Assembly: GCA_023386365.1 (NCBI GenBank) | Contig: JAEWJX010000031.1 | Location: 1-17,359 of the forward strand | DNA length: 17,359 nucleotides | From: Actinomycetes bacterium | GTDB taxonomy: Bacteria; Actinomycetota; Actinomycetes; Actinomycetales; Microbacteriaceae | Direction: 5' to 3' | Shown here: positions 5,546 through 12,375 of the stretch, one piece after another | How the letters are laid out: each line of letters begins with the position of its first letter | How positions within the stretch are numbered: position 1 is the first letter of the stretch | Notes under the pieces: model-generated | What the model saw: only the letters and a program-made list of their open reading frames with translations | The model's database searches: none | Told to the model about the DNA's origin: nothing | Program-made: the position numbers and the translations under genes

Positions 5546-8313
5546 CCAGCCCGAAGCTCGACGACCTGTTCGACCGCATCGACGTGATGCCCGTGGGGCC
5601 CGAGGAGCGCGACCTCATCGACCAGGCCATCCGTCTGGCCGAGGAGGAGGGCGACGACGAGGGCGCCTACCTGGCGCGGATGCGCCTCACCAGCTCCGCG
5701 CACATGTCGGGCGACACGGACGCGCTCTTCAGCTCGTTCGCCTGGTGCATCGCCCGCAACGAGCAGGACCCGGAACGCTTCCCGCAGCAGGTCGCCGGAA
5801 ACGACCTCCTCTTCCAGTACAAGTGGATGGCGGGGCGGCTGGGCTCGAACCCCGCGTTCCCCCTCGACGAGGTCGATGCGCTGACCGACGACATGAGCCG
5901 TCGTTACCGCGAGGCCGGCGTCTCGCAGTCGGGTGTGCTCCAGTCGCGGGTGTCCACGGCGGTGCTCTCCGGCGACCTCGATGCCGCCGTTCGGCATCAG
6001 CGGGAGCGCGACCTGATCCCGCGCGACGACTACAGCCACTGCGAGGCCTGCGTCCGCAGCACCGACGCGCGCATCGCGCAGCTCCGTGGCGATGAGGCGG
6101 AGGCCCTGCGTCTCTTCGACGAGATCATCGCGCAGGAGCTCAGCTGCGGGGAGGAGCCGGAAGCCGCGCAGGGCGAGGCGCTCCTGGCGCTGTTGCGGGC
6201 CGGACGCTTCGACGACGCCGTCCTGCATCACCGGCAGGGGTACCGGGCGGCCCGTGCGCTGCCCGACGGCTTCGCGATCGTGGCCGACCACCTGGTGTTC
6301 TGCGCCGTGACGGGCAACGCCGCGCGCGGCCTTGCGATCCTCGAGCGCCACCTCCACGAGCTCGGGCGCGATCCGCTCGACCTCGCGACCACGCTGTACC
6401 AGCTGATCGCGGTGGGGGTCCTGCTCGACGCCGTCACGGCGGCCGGGCAGGGCGAGGCGCTCGTGCGTGGATCGGACGACCCGCGCCTCGCCGAGGTGCT
6501 CGGCGGGTTCGACGGTCCGCGGCCGGTCGCGGTGTTCGCCGAGCAGGCCTGGGCCGCCGCGACCACCGTCGCCGCACGCTTCGACGCGCGCAACGGCAAC
6601 GAGTTCTTCGGCCGTCTCGTGGTGGCTCGCCGCGGGCTCGCCCAGGAGCGCTACGACGTGCCGCTCGAGGGGTCGGTCTTCGTGCCGACGTCGTCGCGGC
6701 CGGCTGCGGAGCCGGCCGATGCGGCGGCGTGGCTCGCGCGGGCTCGTGACACGTTCATCGGCGACACCGTCGACGCCGGGCTCGCCGTGGATGCGGGACT
6801 CGCCGCCGACCCGTCGTCCGAGCTCCGTCTCGAACTGCTCGCGCTTGCCGTCGCACTCGCGCTGCGCTCGGGCGACCCGGATGCGGCCGCGACGCGGGTG
6901 CGGGAACGGATCGCAGCGCTGCGTACCGAGGGCCGCGACGTGCAGGCGGACCGCGAGGAGCGCCTCGGATTGCGCCTGTACGGTGAGGCCACCGCCGACG
7001 ATCTCGATGCGCTTCGCGCGGAGGCGTCCGCCGCCGAGGGCACGGATCGTGGCCGGCTGCTCGCCCTCATCGGCGACCTCCTCCTGCGCCTCGACGAGCC
7101 GGAGGCGGCGCTCGGCGCCCTCGACGATGCCGCGACCCTCGTCGACGACGTGCCCGCCGACGGACGCCTCGCCGGCATCCGTCTGCGTCGTGCCTTCGCG
7201 GTGGGCAACCTCGGTCGTCCCGAGGAAGCGGATGCGGAGCTGCAGAGCATCGCCGACACCGCAGGCATCCCGGCGGCCCTCCGCATCCAGGCGCTCTATA
7301 CGCTGACGCGTTCGTCGCTCGACCGCGGTGAGGTCGCCTCCGCCGTGCAGTTCGGTGAGCGGCACCTCGCCGAGTGGATCGCGCTGGGTCAGAGCGGGGG
7401 CATCGTCGACGCGGCGGTGTGGGCCGCGCGAGCCCTGAGCGCCGCCGACCGCGACGACGAGGCCGCCGCGCGCATCGAGTACGCGATCCGCACGGCGGAG
7501 CGGGGTGAGCTGCCCACCGACGACCTGCGCTTCCAGCTGGGTCGCTACCAACTGTGGGCGGGGCGCGGCGACGACGCGCGCGACACCTTGGAGGAGCTCT
7601 ACCGTTCACTCGCTCCCGACGTCGAGCCGATCGTCGCCGCCAACGTGCTGTTCTGGCTGGGCGATGCGGCGCGGCGCACGGGCGACGCGGAGCTTGCCTA
7701 CAACGCCTGGCTGCAGGCGGTCGACCGCGCACGGAAGGCGGAGGACCCCGTGCTCGCCGCCCGCGCAGGCGTCGGCCTCGGAAACCTGTTGGCCGAGTAC
7801 GGCGACGACGACGCGGTCGACGTCCTCGCGGGAGCCCTGGCGGACGCACGGGCCGCAGGCGACACCCCGATGATCGTCGAAGCGCAGCACACGCTCGGGC
7901 GGGTGCATCTGCATTTCGGCGACGAGTCCGGCCTGTCCGAACTGGATGCCGTGCACGAGTTGGCCGTCGCCGAGGGCGCCGACTGGCTCGCCGCCGACGT
8001 CACCGACTCCCGCGCGCGCGGCCTCGCCTCGCTGGGCCGCCTCGATGAGGCACTCGATGCCTTCGCCCGCAGCAGCGAGGGATACGCGGCTGCGGGTGAC
8101 GAGTCGAGGGCTGCGAGTTCGGCGCTTGCGGCCGCGCGCAACCTCGTCCAGGTGGAGCGGACGACGGAGGCGATCGACCGATTCCGTCAGGCGCTCGGCG
8201 TGTTCCCGGCAGGGAGTACCGAGCACGCGGTGATCTCGGAGGAGCTCGCCGAGGCGCTGGATGCGATCGGCCGAGGCGGCGAGGCCCGCGAGGTCCGCGC
8301 GGCGGCGGGTTAG
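5542..8313 (+). CDS. Large TPR-like helical-repeat protein, partner of the HSP90 gene
   Basis: Function unknown; 923 residues, soluble, acidic and Ala/Leu-rich, with no signal peptide or membrane segment. The second half is a run of roughly 34-residue helix pairs of TPR type, with the typical small residue/leucine spacing at about residues 507, 543, 703, 743, 781, 823 and 861 (for example GLGNLLAEYGDDDAVD and ASLGRLDEALDAF). The N-terminal half is helical but divergent, and contains YSHCEACVRS with Cys167 and Cys170. The GTG start forms a GTGA overlap with the HSP90 stop, with AGGAG at 5530-5534 and 7 nt spacing. The frame stays open upstream to 4675, but that part is a shadow of the HSP90 gene. 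The coupling suggests equal production and a shared task, perhaps as cochaperone or client adaptor; this is inference. Its stop overlaps that of the opposing HAD gene. Confidence 0.85.
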   Translation: MTSPKLDDLFDRIDVMPVGPEERDLIDQAIRLAEEEGDDEGAYLARMRLTSSAHMSGDTDALFSSFAWCIARNEQDPERFPQQVAGNDLLFQYKWMAGRLGSNPAFPLDEVDALTDDMSRRYREAGVSQSGVLQSRVSTAVLSGDLDAAVRHQRERDLIPRDDYSHCEACVRSTDARIAQLRGDEAEALRLFDEIIAQELSCGEEPEAAQGEALLALLRAGRFDDAVLHHRQGYRAARALPDGFAIVADHLVFCAVTGNAARGLAILERHLHELGRDPLDLATTLYQLIAVGVLLDAVTAAGQGEALVRGSDDPRLAEVLGGFDGPRPVAVFAEQAWAAATTVAARFDARNGNEFFGRLVVARRGLAQERYDVPLEGSVFVPTSSRPAAEPADAAAWLARARDTFIGDTVDAGLAVDAGLAADPSSELRLELLALAVALALRSGDPDAAATRVRERIAALRTEGRDVQADREERLGLRLYGEATADDLDALRAEASAAEGTDRGRLLALIGDLLLRLDEPEAALGALDDAATLVDDVPADGRLAGIRLRRAFAVGNLGRPEEADAELQSIADTAGIPAALRIQALYTLTRSSLDRGEVASAVQFGERHLAEWIALGQSGGIVDAAVWAARALSAADRDDEAAARIEYAIRTAERGELPTDDLRFQLGRYQLWAGRGDDARDTLEELYRSLAPDVEPIVAANVLFWLGDAARRTGDAELAYNAWLQAVDRARKAEDPVLAARAGVGLGNLLAEYGDDDAVDVLAGALADARAAGDTPMIVEAQHTLGRVHLHFGDESGLSELDAVHELAVAEGADWLAADVTDSRARGLASLGRLDEALDAFARSSEGYAAAGDESRAASSALAAARNLVQVERTTEAIDRFRQALGVFPAGSTEHAVISEELAEALDAIGRGGEAREVRAAAG

Positions 8314-8927
8314 GCGACGCGGGCGCGGGCGAACGCCTCGATCGCGTCGAGCAGGCCGTCAGCGTCGCCGTAGCGGTAGGTGGTGATCCCGACGGATTCG
8401 GCGGCGGCGACGTTCTCGGCCAGATCGTCGACGAAGAAGGTCTCGGCGGGGGATGCGCCGTAGTGCGCGAGCACCCGCTCGAAGACCAGCGGATTCGGCT
8501 TGCGGGCCCCGTAGCGGCTCGTGGTGCGCAGGTGGTCGCCGAAGAGCGGGGCGATCTCCGGTGCGATGGCCGCTAGGTGCTCGTCGAGCAGGGGGCCGTT
8601 GTTGGTGAGCAGGCTGACGCGCCCGAGTTCGGCGGCGCGGGTGACAGCGGCGATCGCATCCGGGCGCGGGGTCATCGCGGAGCGGCGGTTGGCGACCCAG
8701 TCCTCGGCGGAGATCTCGACGCCGAGTGCTGTGCCGAGTGCGGAGCGGTAGCCGTCGCCGTCGGGGAACCGACCCGCCTCCGCGGCCCACTCGCCCTCGT
8801 CGTGCCACCAGCGGCGGCGTAGCTCGGCGAGTTCGATGCCGGTCAGTGCGGTCAGCCCCGCCATCCGGGCGCGCCAGTCGTAGTCGTAGAGCACATCGTC
8901 CATGTCGAAGAGGAAGAGCAGAGTCAT
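8310..8927 (-). CDS. HAD-superfamily hydrolase (subfamily IA type)
   Basis: Predicted Mg-dependent phosphatase-like hydrolase; the substrate cannot be told. The 205 residues carry all four HAD motifs: I, FDMDD with nucleophile Asp8 and acid Asp10; II, LLTNNG with Thr108; III, RKPNP with Lys143; IV, FFVDD with Asp167 and Asp168. An alpha-helical cap of about 70 residues lies between motifs I and II, as in class I HADs. I chose the ATG at 8927 because GAGG then sits 9 nt upstream; a GTG at 8930 or ATG at 8936 is possible and adds only 1-3 residues. It is the only minus-strand gene in the window. Its TAA shares 4 bases with the TAG of the TPR gene, leaving no space for a terminator between them. 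It is divergent from the tsaC-like gene across 68 bases. Confidence 0.9.
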   Translation of the reverse strand: MTLLFLFDMDDVLYDYDWRARMAGLTALTGIELAELRRRWWHDEGEWAAEAGRFPDGDGYRSALGTALGVEISAEDWVANRRSAMTPRPDAIAAVTRAAELGRVSLLTNNGPLLDEHLAAIAPEIAPLFGDHLRTTSRYGARKPNPLVFERVLAHYGASPAETFFVDDLAENVAAAESVGITTYRYGDADGLLDAIEAFARARVA

Positions 8928-8979
8928 CACATCCATCCTCGCCCACGCCGCTGTGCGCCGCGTCCCGGCCGTGCGCTCC

Positions 8980-8985
8980 TAGGAT
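8980..8985 (+). promoter_or_regulatory. Possible -10 element TAGGAT before the tsaC-like gene
   Basis: TAGGAT fits TAnnnT and would start transcription near 8991-8993, only a few bases before the ATG at 8996, giving a near-leaderless message. It overlaps the 8-bp palindrome TCCTAGGA (8977-8984) in the short divergent intergenic region. No clear -35 is visible. The same TCCTAGG string occurs before the HSP90 gene. Confidence 0.4.
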
Positions 8986-8995
8986 GGGGGATGCC

Positions 8996-9673
8996 ATGGC
9001 GACGTACGACACCGGAGACCCCGAGCAGCTGCTGACGGGCATGCGTCTCGCTCGCGGCGCCATCGCCCGGGGAGAACTCGTCGTCATCCCCACCGACACC
9101 GTCTACGGTCTCGCGGCCGATGCGTTCTCACCGGCCGCGGTGCAGCGGCTGCTCGACGCGAAGGGTCGCGACCGCACAGCGCCCCCGCCCGTGCTGGTTC
9201 CGGGGGTGCCGACTCTGGAGGCCCTCGCCGACCCAGTGCCGGATGAGGTGCGCGCCCTGGTCGAGGAGTTCTGGCCTGGTGGCCTCACGGTGATCCTGCG
9301 CGCCCGCTCGATGCTCGACTGGGACCTGGGCGACACGCGCGGCACCGTCGCGCTGCGCATGCCGCGCGACCCGATCGCCCTGGAGCTGCTCGCCGAGACC
9401 GGCCCGCTCGCGGTGTCGAGCGCGAACCGCACGGGGGAACCCGCGGCGCTCACCGCCGCAGAGGCCGAACGCATGCTCGGTGACGCGGTCGCGGTGTACC
9501 TCGACGCGGGCACGGCGGGGGATGCGTACCCCGAGGCCGAGGCGCACGCCGGTTCCACGATCGTCGACGCCACCAACCTCGAGCACCCGGAGGGCAGGCT
9601 GCGCATCGTGCGGCACGGCGTCATCCCGGATTCCGAGATCATCCGCGTCGTCGGGGCCGACCGATGCGACTGA
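8996..9673 (+). CDS. tsaC: L-threonylcarbamoyladenylate synthase (TsaC/YwlC/Sua5 family)
   Basis: Makes threonylcarbamoyl-AMP from threonine, bicarbonate and ATP, the first step of t6A modification at position 37 of ANN-reading tRNAs. The 225 residues contain the YrdC-fold signatures: VVIPTDTVYGLAADA at the N-terminus, the lysine/arginine motif KGRDRTAPPPVLV, FWPGGLTVIL, VALRMP, and the nucleotide-binding VSSANRTGEPA. There is no long C-terminal Sua5 domain, so this is the short form. ATG 8996 is preferred, with GGGGG ending 5 nt upstream; an in-frame ATG at 8984 would add four residues. The 3' end overlaps the next gene by 10 nt. Mycobacteria carry the same gene at this position (Rv1301, from memory). 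Confidence 0.92.
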   Translation: MATYDTGDPEQLLTGMRLARGAIARGELVVIPTDTVYGLAADAFSPAAVQRLLDAKGRDRTAPPPVLVPGVPTLEALADPVPDEVRALVEEFWPGGLTVILRARSMLDWDLGDTRGTVALRMPRDPIALELLAETGPLAVSSANRTGEPAALTAAEAERMLGDAVAVYLDAGTAGDAYPEAEAHAGSTIVDATNLEHPEGRLRIVRHGVIPDSEIIRVVGADRCD

Positions 9674-10941
9674 TCTACTACGTGCTCACGGCGGGCATCG
9701 CCGCCGTCGTCGCGTTCGCGTTCTCGATGGTGATCTGGAAGCTGTCGACCCGCTACCGCCTCTACCCGAAGATCCGCGAGCGCGACGTGCACACGCGCCC
9801 CACGCCGCGCCTCGGGGGAGTGGCGATGTTCCTGGGTGTGGCGGCGGCGTTCGGCGTGGGCGCATTCCTCCCCCCGCTGGCGCTCGTCTACTCGCAGCCG
9901 ATGCACATCTGGGGACTCCTCGGTTCCGCGTTGATGATCGTGCTGATCGGTGTGGCCGACGACATCTGGGATCTCGACTGGTTCACGAAGTTGGCCGGGC
10001 AACTGCTCGCGGCCTCGCTGCTGGCCTGGTCCGGTATCCAGTTCCTGTCGTTCCCGCTCCCCGGGGTGATCGTCGCGCCGGCCGCGTGGCAGTCGCTCGT
10101 CTTCACCGTGTTCGCGATCGTGCTCGTCATGAACGCCATCAACTTCATCGACGGACTCGACGGCCTTGTCGCGGGTGTCGCCATCATCGCCAACGGCGCC
10201 TTCTCGGTGTACGTCTACATCATCACGGCGGGGCCGGCGGGGCAGAGCGACTACTTCAACCTCGCGCAGCTCATCTCGGCCATCCTGATCGGCGCCTGTA
10301 TCGGCTTCCTGCCGCTCAACTGGCATCCGGCCCGCCTCTTCATGGGCGACGCCGGGGCGCTCCTCGTGGGGCTCTTGATGGCCGCCTCGACGATCGCGGT
10401 CACCAGCCAGATCGACACCGAGCTGCTGCCTGACACCGTCGGGAGCGCCCGTCAGCTGTTCCCGGCGCTCATCCCGCTGCTGCTGCCGTTCGCGATCCTC
10501 ATCATCCCGCTGCTCGACTTCGGCCTGGCGGTGATCCGTCGCCTCCGTGCCGGCAAGTCGCCGTTCAGCGCCGACCGCAAGCACCTGCACCACCGACTCC
10601 TCGACATGGGGCACTCGCACCTGCACGCGGTGCTCATCCTCTACGCGTGGACGGCGGCCGCCTCGATCGGCATGCTCCTGTTCCTGTTCATCGACACCTG
10701 GTGGGCGGCTCTCGCGACGGTGCTCGGGCTGCTGGCCTGCGCGATCGTCACCCTCGCCCCCCTGAGCCGTCGCAAGGCGATCGAGGTCGCCGTGCAAAGC
10801 GCCGACCCGGAGGTCGCCGCAGAAGCCCACGTGGCGCAGTTCGATCCTCTCGACGAGGCGGCGGCCACCGGACCCGAGCCGAGCGACGAGGCCGCGCGTG
10901 ACGCGCTCCGCCGGCTGCATGACAAGGAGAACCCCGAATGA
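9664..10941 (+). CDS. wecA: Polyprenyl-phosphate GlcNAc-1-phosphate transferase (WecA/TagO/Rfe family)
   Basis: Integral membrane enzyme that transfers a sugar-1-phosphate, probably GlcNAc-1-P, from its UDP donor to the lipid carrier phosphate, initiating cell-wall-linked polysaccharide or arabinogalactan-like linker synthesis. The 425 residues have about ten membrane segments. MraY/WecA motifs are present: DDIWD (Asp99, Asp100, Asp103), NFIDGLDG (Asn160 to Gly167), PARLFMGDAGALLVG, and the HLHH loop (His307, His309, His310) typical of the GlcNAc branch rather than MraY. The C-terminal 60 residues are hydrophilic and acidic. It overlaps the upstream gene by 10 nt and the downstream gene by 4 nt (ATGA), so it is expected to be in one transcript with them. 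Exact sugar and acceptor chain length cannot be read from the sequence. Confidence 0.92.
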   Translation: MRLIYYVLTAGIAAVVAFAFSMVIWKLSTRYRLYPKIRERDVHTRPTPRLGGVAMFLGVAAAFGVGAFLPPLALVYSQPMHIWGLLGSALMIVLIGVADDIWDLDWFTKLAGQLLAASLLAWSGIQFLSFPLPGVIVAPAAWQSLVFTVFAIVLVMNAINFIDGLDGLVAGVAIIANGAFSVYVYIITAGPAGQSDYFNLAQLISAILIGACIGFLPLNWHPARLFMGDAGALLVGLLMAASTIAVTSQIDTELLPDTVGSARQLFPALIPLLLPFAILIIPLLDFGLAVIRRLRAGKSPFSADRKHLHHRLLDMGHSHLHAVLILYAWTAAASIGMLLFLFIDTWWAALATVLGLLACAIVTLAPLSRRKAIEVAVQSADPEVAAEAHVAQFDPLDEAAATGPEPSDEAARDALRRLHDKENPE

Positions 10942-11390
10942 GCACCGCATCCGCCAACCCGATCATGACGACCTCGCTGAGGTGGGGCGGCCTGTTCGCC
11001 TTGGGGCTCGCGATCGTCGCGGGGACGATCGGCTACCTCGTCGCGGGGCTCCCGGGGCTGTGGGGCGGACTGCTCGGTGCGGGTCTCGCGTTCCTTTTCC
11101 TCGGGCTCACGGCGGCCAGCATCCTGCTCGGGCAGCGTCTCACCGCCGACGACCCCGGCAGCCCGCTGTTCTTCGGGGTCGTGCTCGGTGCGTGGCTGCT
11201 CAAGCTCATCGTCTTCTTCATCTTCATGTTCTGGTTGCGGGGTCAGACGTGGCTGGATCCGTGGGTGTTCTTCCTCTCGGTGATCGCCGCCGTCCTGGGC
11301 TCGCTGATCGTGGACGTGCTCGCGTTCCAGCGATCCCGGATGCCGTATGTCGACGTCGCTCTGCCCGGTGACGACGAGAAACAGGATTGA
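10938..11390 (+). CDS. AtpI-like four-helix membrane protein preceding the ATP synthase operon
   Basis: A 150-residue hydrophobic protein with four predicted membrane helices at about residues 15-33, 38-62, 75-97 and 108-127, and a short charged C-terminal tail. Position and topology match the Rv1303/AtpI-type protein that precedes atpB in actinobacteria and is thought to help assembly of the c-ring or Mg transport; the primary sequence alone does not prove it. The ATG overlaps the wecA-like stop as ATGA, with AAGGAG at 10924-10929, 8 nt upstream. An 87-nt gap with a promoter candidate separates it from atpB. Confidence 0.8.
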   Translation: MSTASANPIMTTSLRWGGLFALGLAIVAGTIGYLVAGLPGLWGGLLGAGLAFLFLGLTAASILLGQRLTADDPGSPLFFGVVLGAWLLKLIVFFIFMFWLRGQTWLDPWVFFLSVIAAVLGSLIVDVLAFQRSRMPYVDVALPGDDEKQD

Positions 11391-11396
11391 CAGGTC

Positions 11397-11406
11397 AGGA
11401 CGTCCT
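11397..11406. promoter_or_regulatory. Perfect 10-bp palindrome AGGACGTCCT
   Basis: A perfect inverted repeat without spacer, centred about 23-24 bases upstream of the TATGGT hexamer and touching the expected -35 region of the atp promoter. It could be an operator half or chance; no regulator is identifiable. Confidence 0.35.
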
Positions 11407-11423
11407 AACCCACCCGTCAGCCC

Positions 11424-11432
11424 TGATATGGT
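11424..11432 (+). promoter_or_regulatory. Extended -10 promoter element for the atp operon
   Basis: TGATATGGT matches the extended -10 form TGn-TATnnT. It lies in the only sizeable gap (87 nt) between the AtpI-like gene and atpB. The predicted transcript start is near 11439, leaving a leader of about 40 nt. No TTGACA is at proper distance; the TTGACA copies at 11387 and 11432 are wrongly placed for this -10. Extended -10 promoters commonly tolerate a poor -35. Confidence 0.5.
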
Positions 11433-11477
11433 TGACAACAACCCCATTCGATCGCCGCGTCCTCGCACGCCCCGACT

Positions 11478-12317
11478 TTGGAGTCAGCGCTGCTAGCTTC
11501 CGCCCTCACCCCCCTGCTTCGGTTCAGTGACGACTCCGACGGCGGATTCCACGGCCCCTCTCTCGAGGAGTTCTTCCCGCCGGCGATCTTCTTCGAAGGC
11601 ACGCCGTTCGAGATGAACCGGATCATGGTGATCCGCATCCTCGTCACCATCGTGCTGATCGTCTGGCTGCTTCTGGCCACGCGTCGCATGCGCATCGTCC
11701 CCACCCGCGGTCAGGTCGCCAACGAGTTCATCCTCGGCTTCATCCGCAACAACATCGTCTTCGAGACGCTGGGTGAGAAAGACGGCAAGCGCTTCATGGC
11801 GCCGCTCATGGCGATGTTCATCCTGATCCTCGGGCTGAACCTCACGGGCGTCATCCCGTTCCTCAACATCGCGGGAACCTCCGTCATCGGAACCCCGCTC
11901 GTGCTGGCCCTCGTGTCGTACGTGATGTTCGTCTACGCGGGTATCAAGAAGCACGGCTTCGTGTTCTTCAAGAACTCGCTCTTCCCGAGTGGTGTGCCGT
12001 GGCCGCTGTACATCATCGTCACGCCCATCGAGCTCATCTCGACCTTCATCCTTCGGCCGATCACGCTCACCCTCCGTCTTCTCATGAACATGGTCGCGGG
12101 GCACATGCTCCTCGTGCTCTGCTTCTCGGCCACCCAGTTCTTCTTCGTGACCGTGCTGTTCAACGAGGGCAACCTCATCGGCCTGCTCGGCATCGGAACC
12201 CTCGCCTTCGGCGGCGTCTTCACGCTCTTCGAGCTGCTCGTCGCGGTCCTGCAGGCGTACGTCTTCACCTTCCTCGCCGCCGTCTACATCCAGCTCGCGC
12301 TGGCGGACGAGCACTGA
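11478..12317 (+). CDS. atpB: ATP synthase Fo subunit a
   Basis: Membrane stator forming the two proton half-channels against the c-ring. The 279 residues have five to six membrane helices. The essential arginine is Arg200 in LTLRLLMNMVAGH (equivalent to E. coli Arg210). His209 and Glu252 occupy the positions of E. coli Glu219 and His245, the swapped pair seen in mitochondria and many bacteria, and Gln259 corresponds to Gln252. The N-terminal PSLEEFFPPAIFFEG is typical of actinobacteria, so the start must lie before it. No ATG or GTG is available after the in-frame TGA at 11433. TTG at 11478 is the best listed start, though GGAG at 11480-11483 would suit a CTG at 11490. First gene of the atp operon proper. 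Confidence 0.95.
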   Translation: MESALLASALTPLLRFSDDSDGGFHGPSLEEFFPPAIFFEGTPFEMNRIMVIRILVTIVLIVWLLLATRRMRIVPTRGQVANEFILGFIRNNIVFETLGEKDGKRFMAPLMAMFILILGLNLTGVIPFLNIAGTSVIGTPLVLALVSYVMFVYAGIKKHGFVFFKNSLFPSGVPWPLYIIVTPIELISTFILRPITLTLRLLMNMVAGHMLLVLCFSATQFFFVTVLFNEGNLIGLLGIGTLAFGGVFTLFELLVAVLQAYVFTFLAAVYIQLALADEH

Positions 12318-12320
12318 TCT

Positions 12321-12334
12321 CCGGCAACCGCCGG
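12321..12334 (+). promoter_or_regulatory. Stem-loop in the atpB-atpE intergenic region
   Basis: CCGGC-AACC-GCCGG forms a perfect 5-bp stem with a 4-nt loop directly after atpB. No T-run follows, so it is not a standard terminator. It could act as an mRNA processing or stability element that raises atpE expression over atpB; this is inference. Confidence 0.4.
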
Positions 12335-12375
12335 GCCCATCCCTGAAACCCCGTCCCCAAAGAAAAGGAAATCCC

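Noticed and set aside
5098..7551. Minus-strand open frame of 817 codons opposite the HSP90 and TPR genes
   Set aside because: Composition (Arg/Gly/His-rich, no motifs) is typical of antisense shadow frames in GC-rich DNA. The plus strand carries recognisable HSP90 and TPR sequence throughout.
3665..8313. Anti-phage defence system built on the GHKL ATPase plus repeat protein
   Set aside because: The ATPase has full HSP90 architecture, no nuclease, protease or other effector domain is visible, and the surroundings are housekeeping genes. Nothing specific supports defence.
8726..8995. Upstream extension of the tsaC-like gene
   Set aside because: It would run antisense through the HAD gene and give a basic, low-complexity leader not found in the family; ATG 8996 begins the normal N-terminus.
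9103..10950. Minus-strand open frame of 615 codons opposite the tsaC-like and wecA-like genes
   Set aside because: Shadow frame, rich in Arg, Glu, Asp and His with no fold signature; the plus-strand genes have clear family motifs.
11387..11437. TTGACA boxes at 11387 and 11432 as -35 elements
   Set aside because: Neither has a TAnnnT hexamer 16-18 bases downstream; the first also overlaps the stop of the AtpI-like gene.
12321..12334. Intrinsic terminator after atpB
   Set aside because: The stem is only 5 bp with no T-run, and the operon must continue into atpE.
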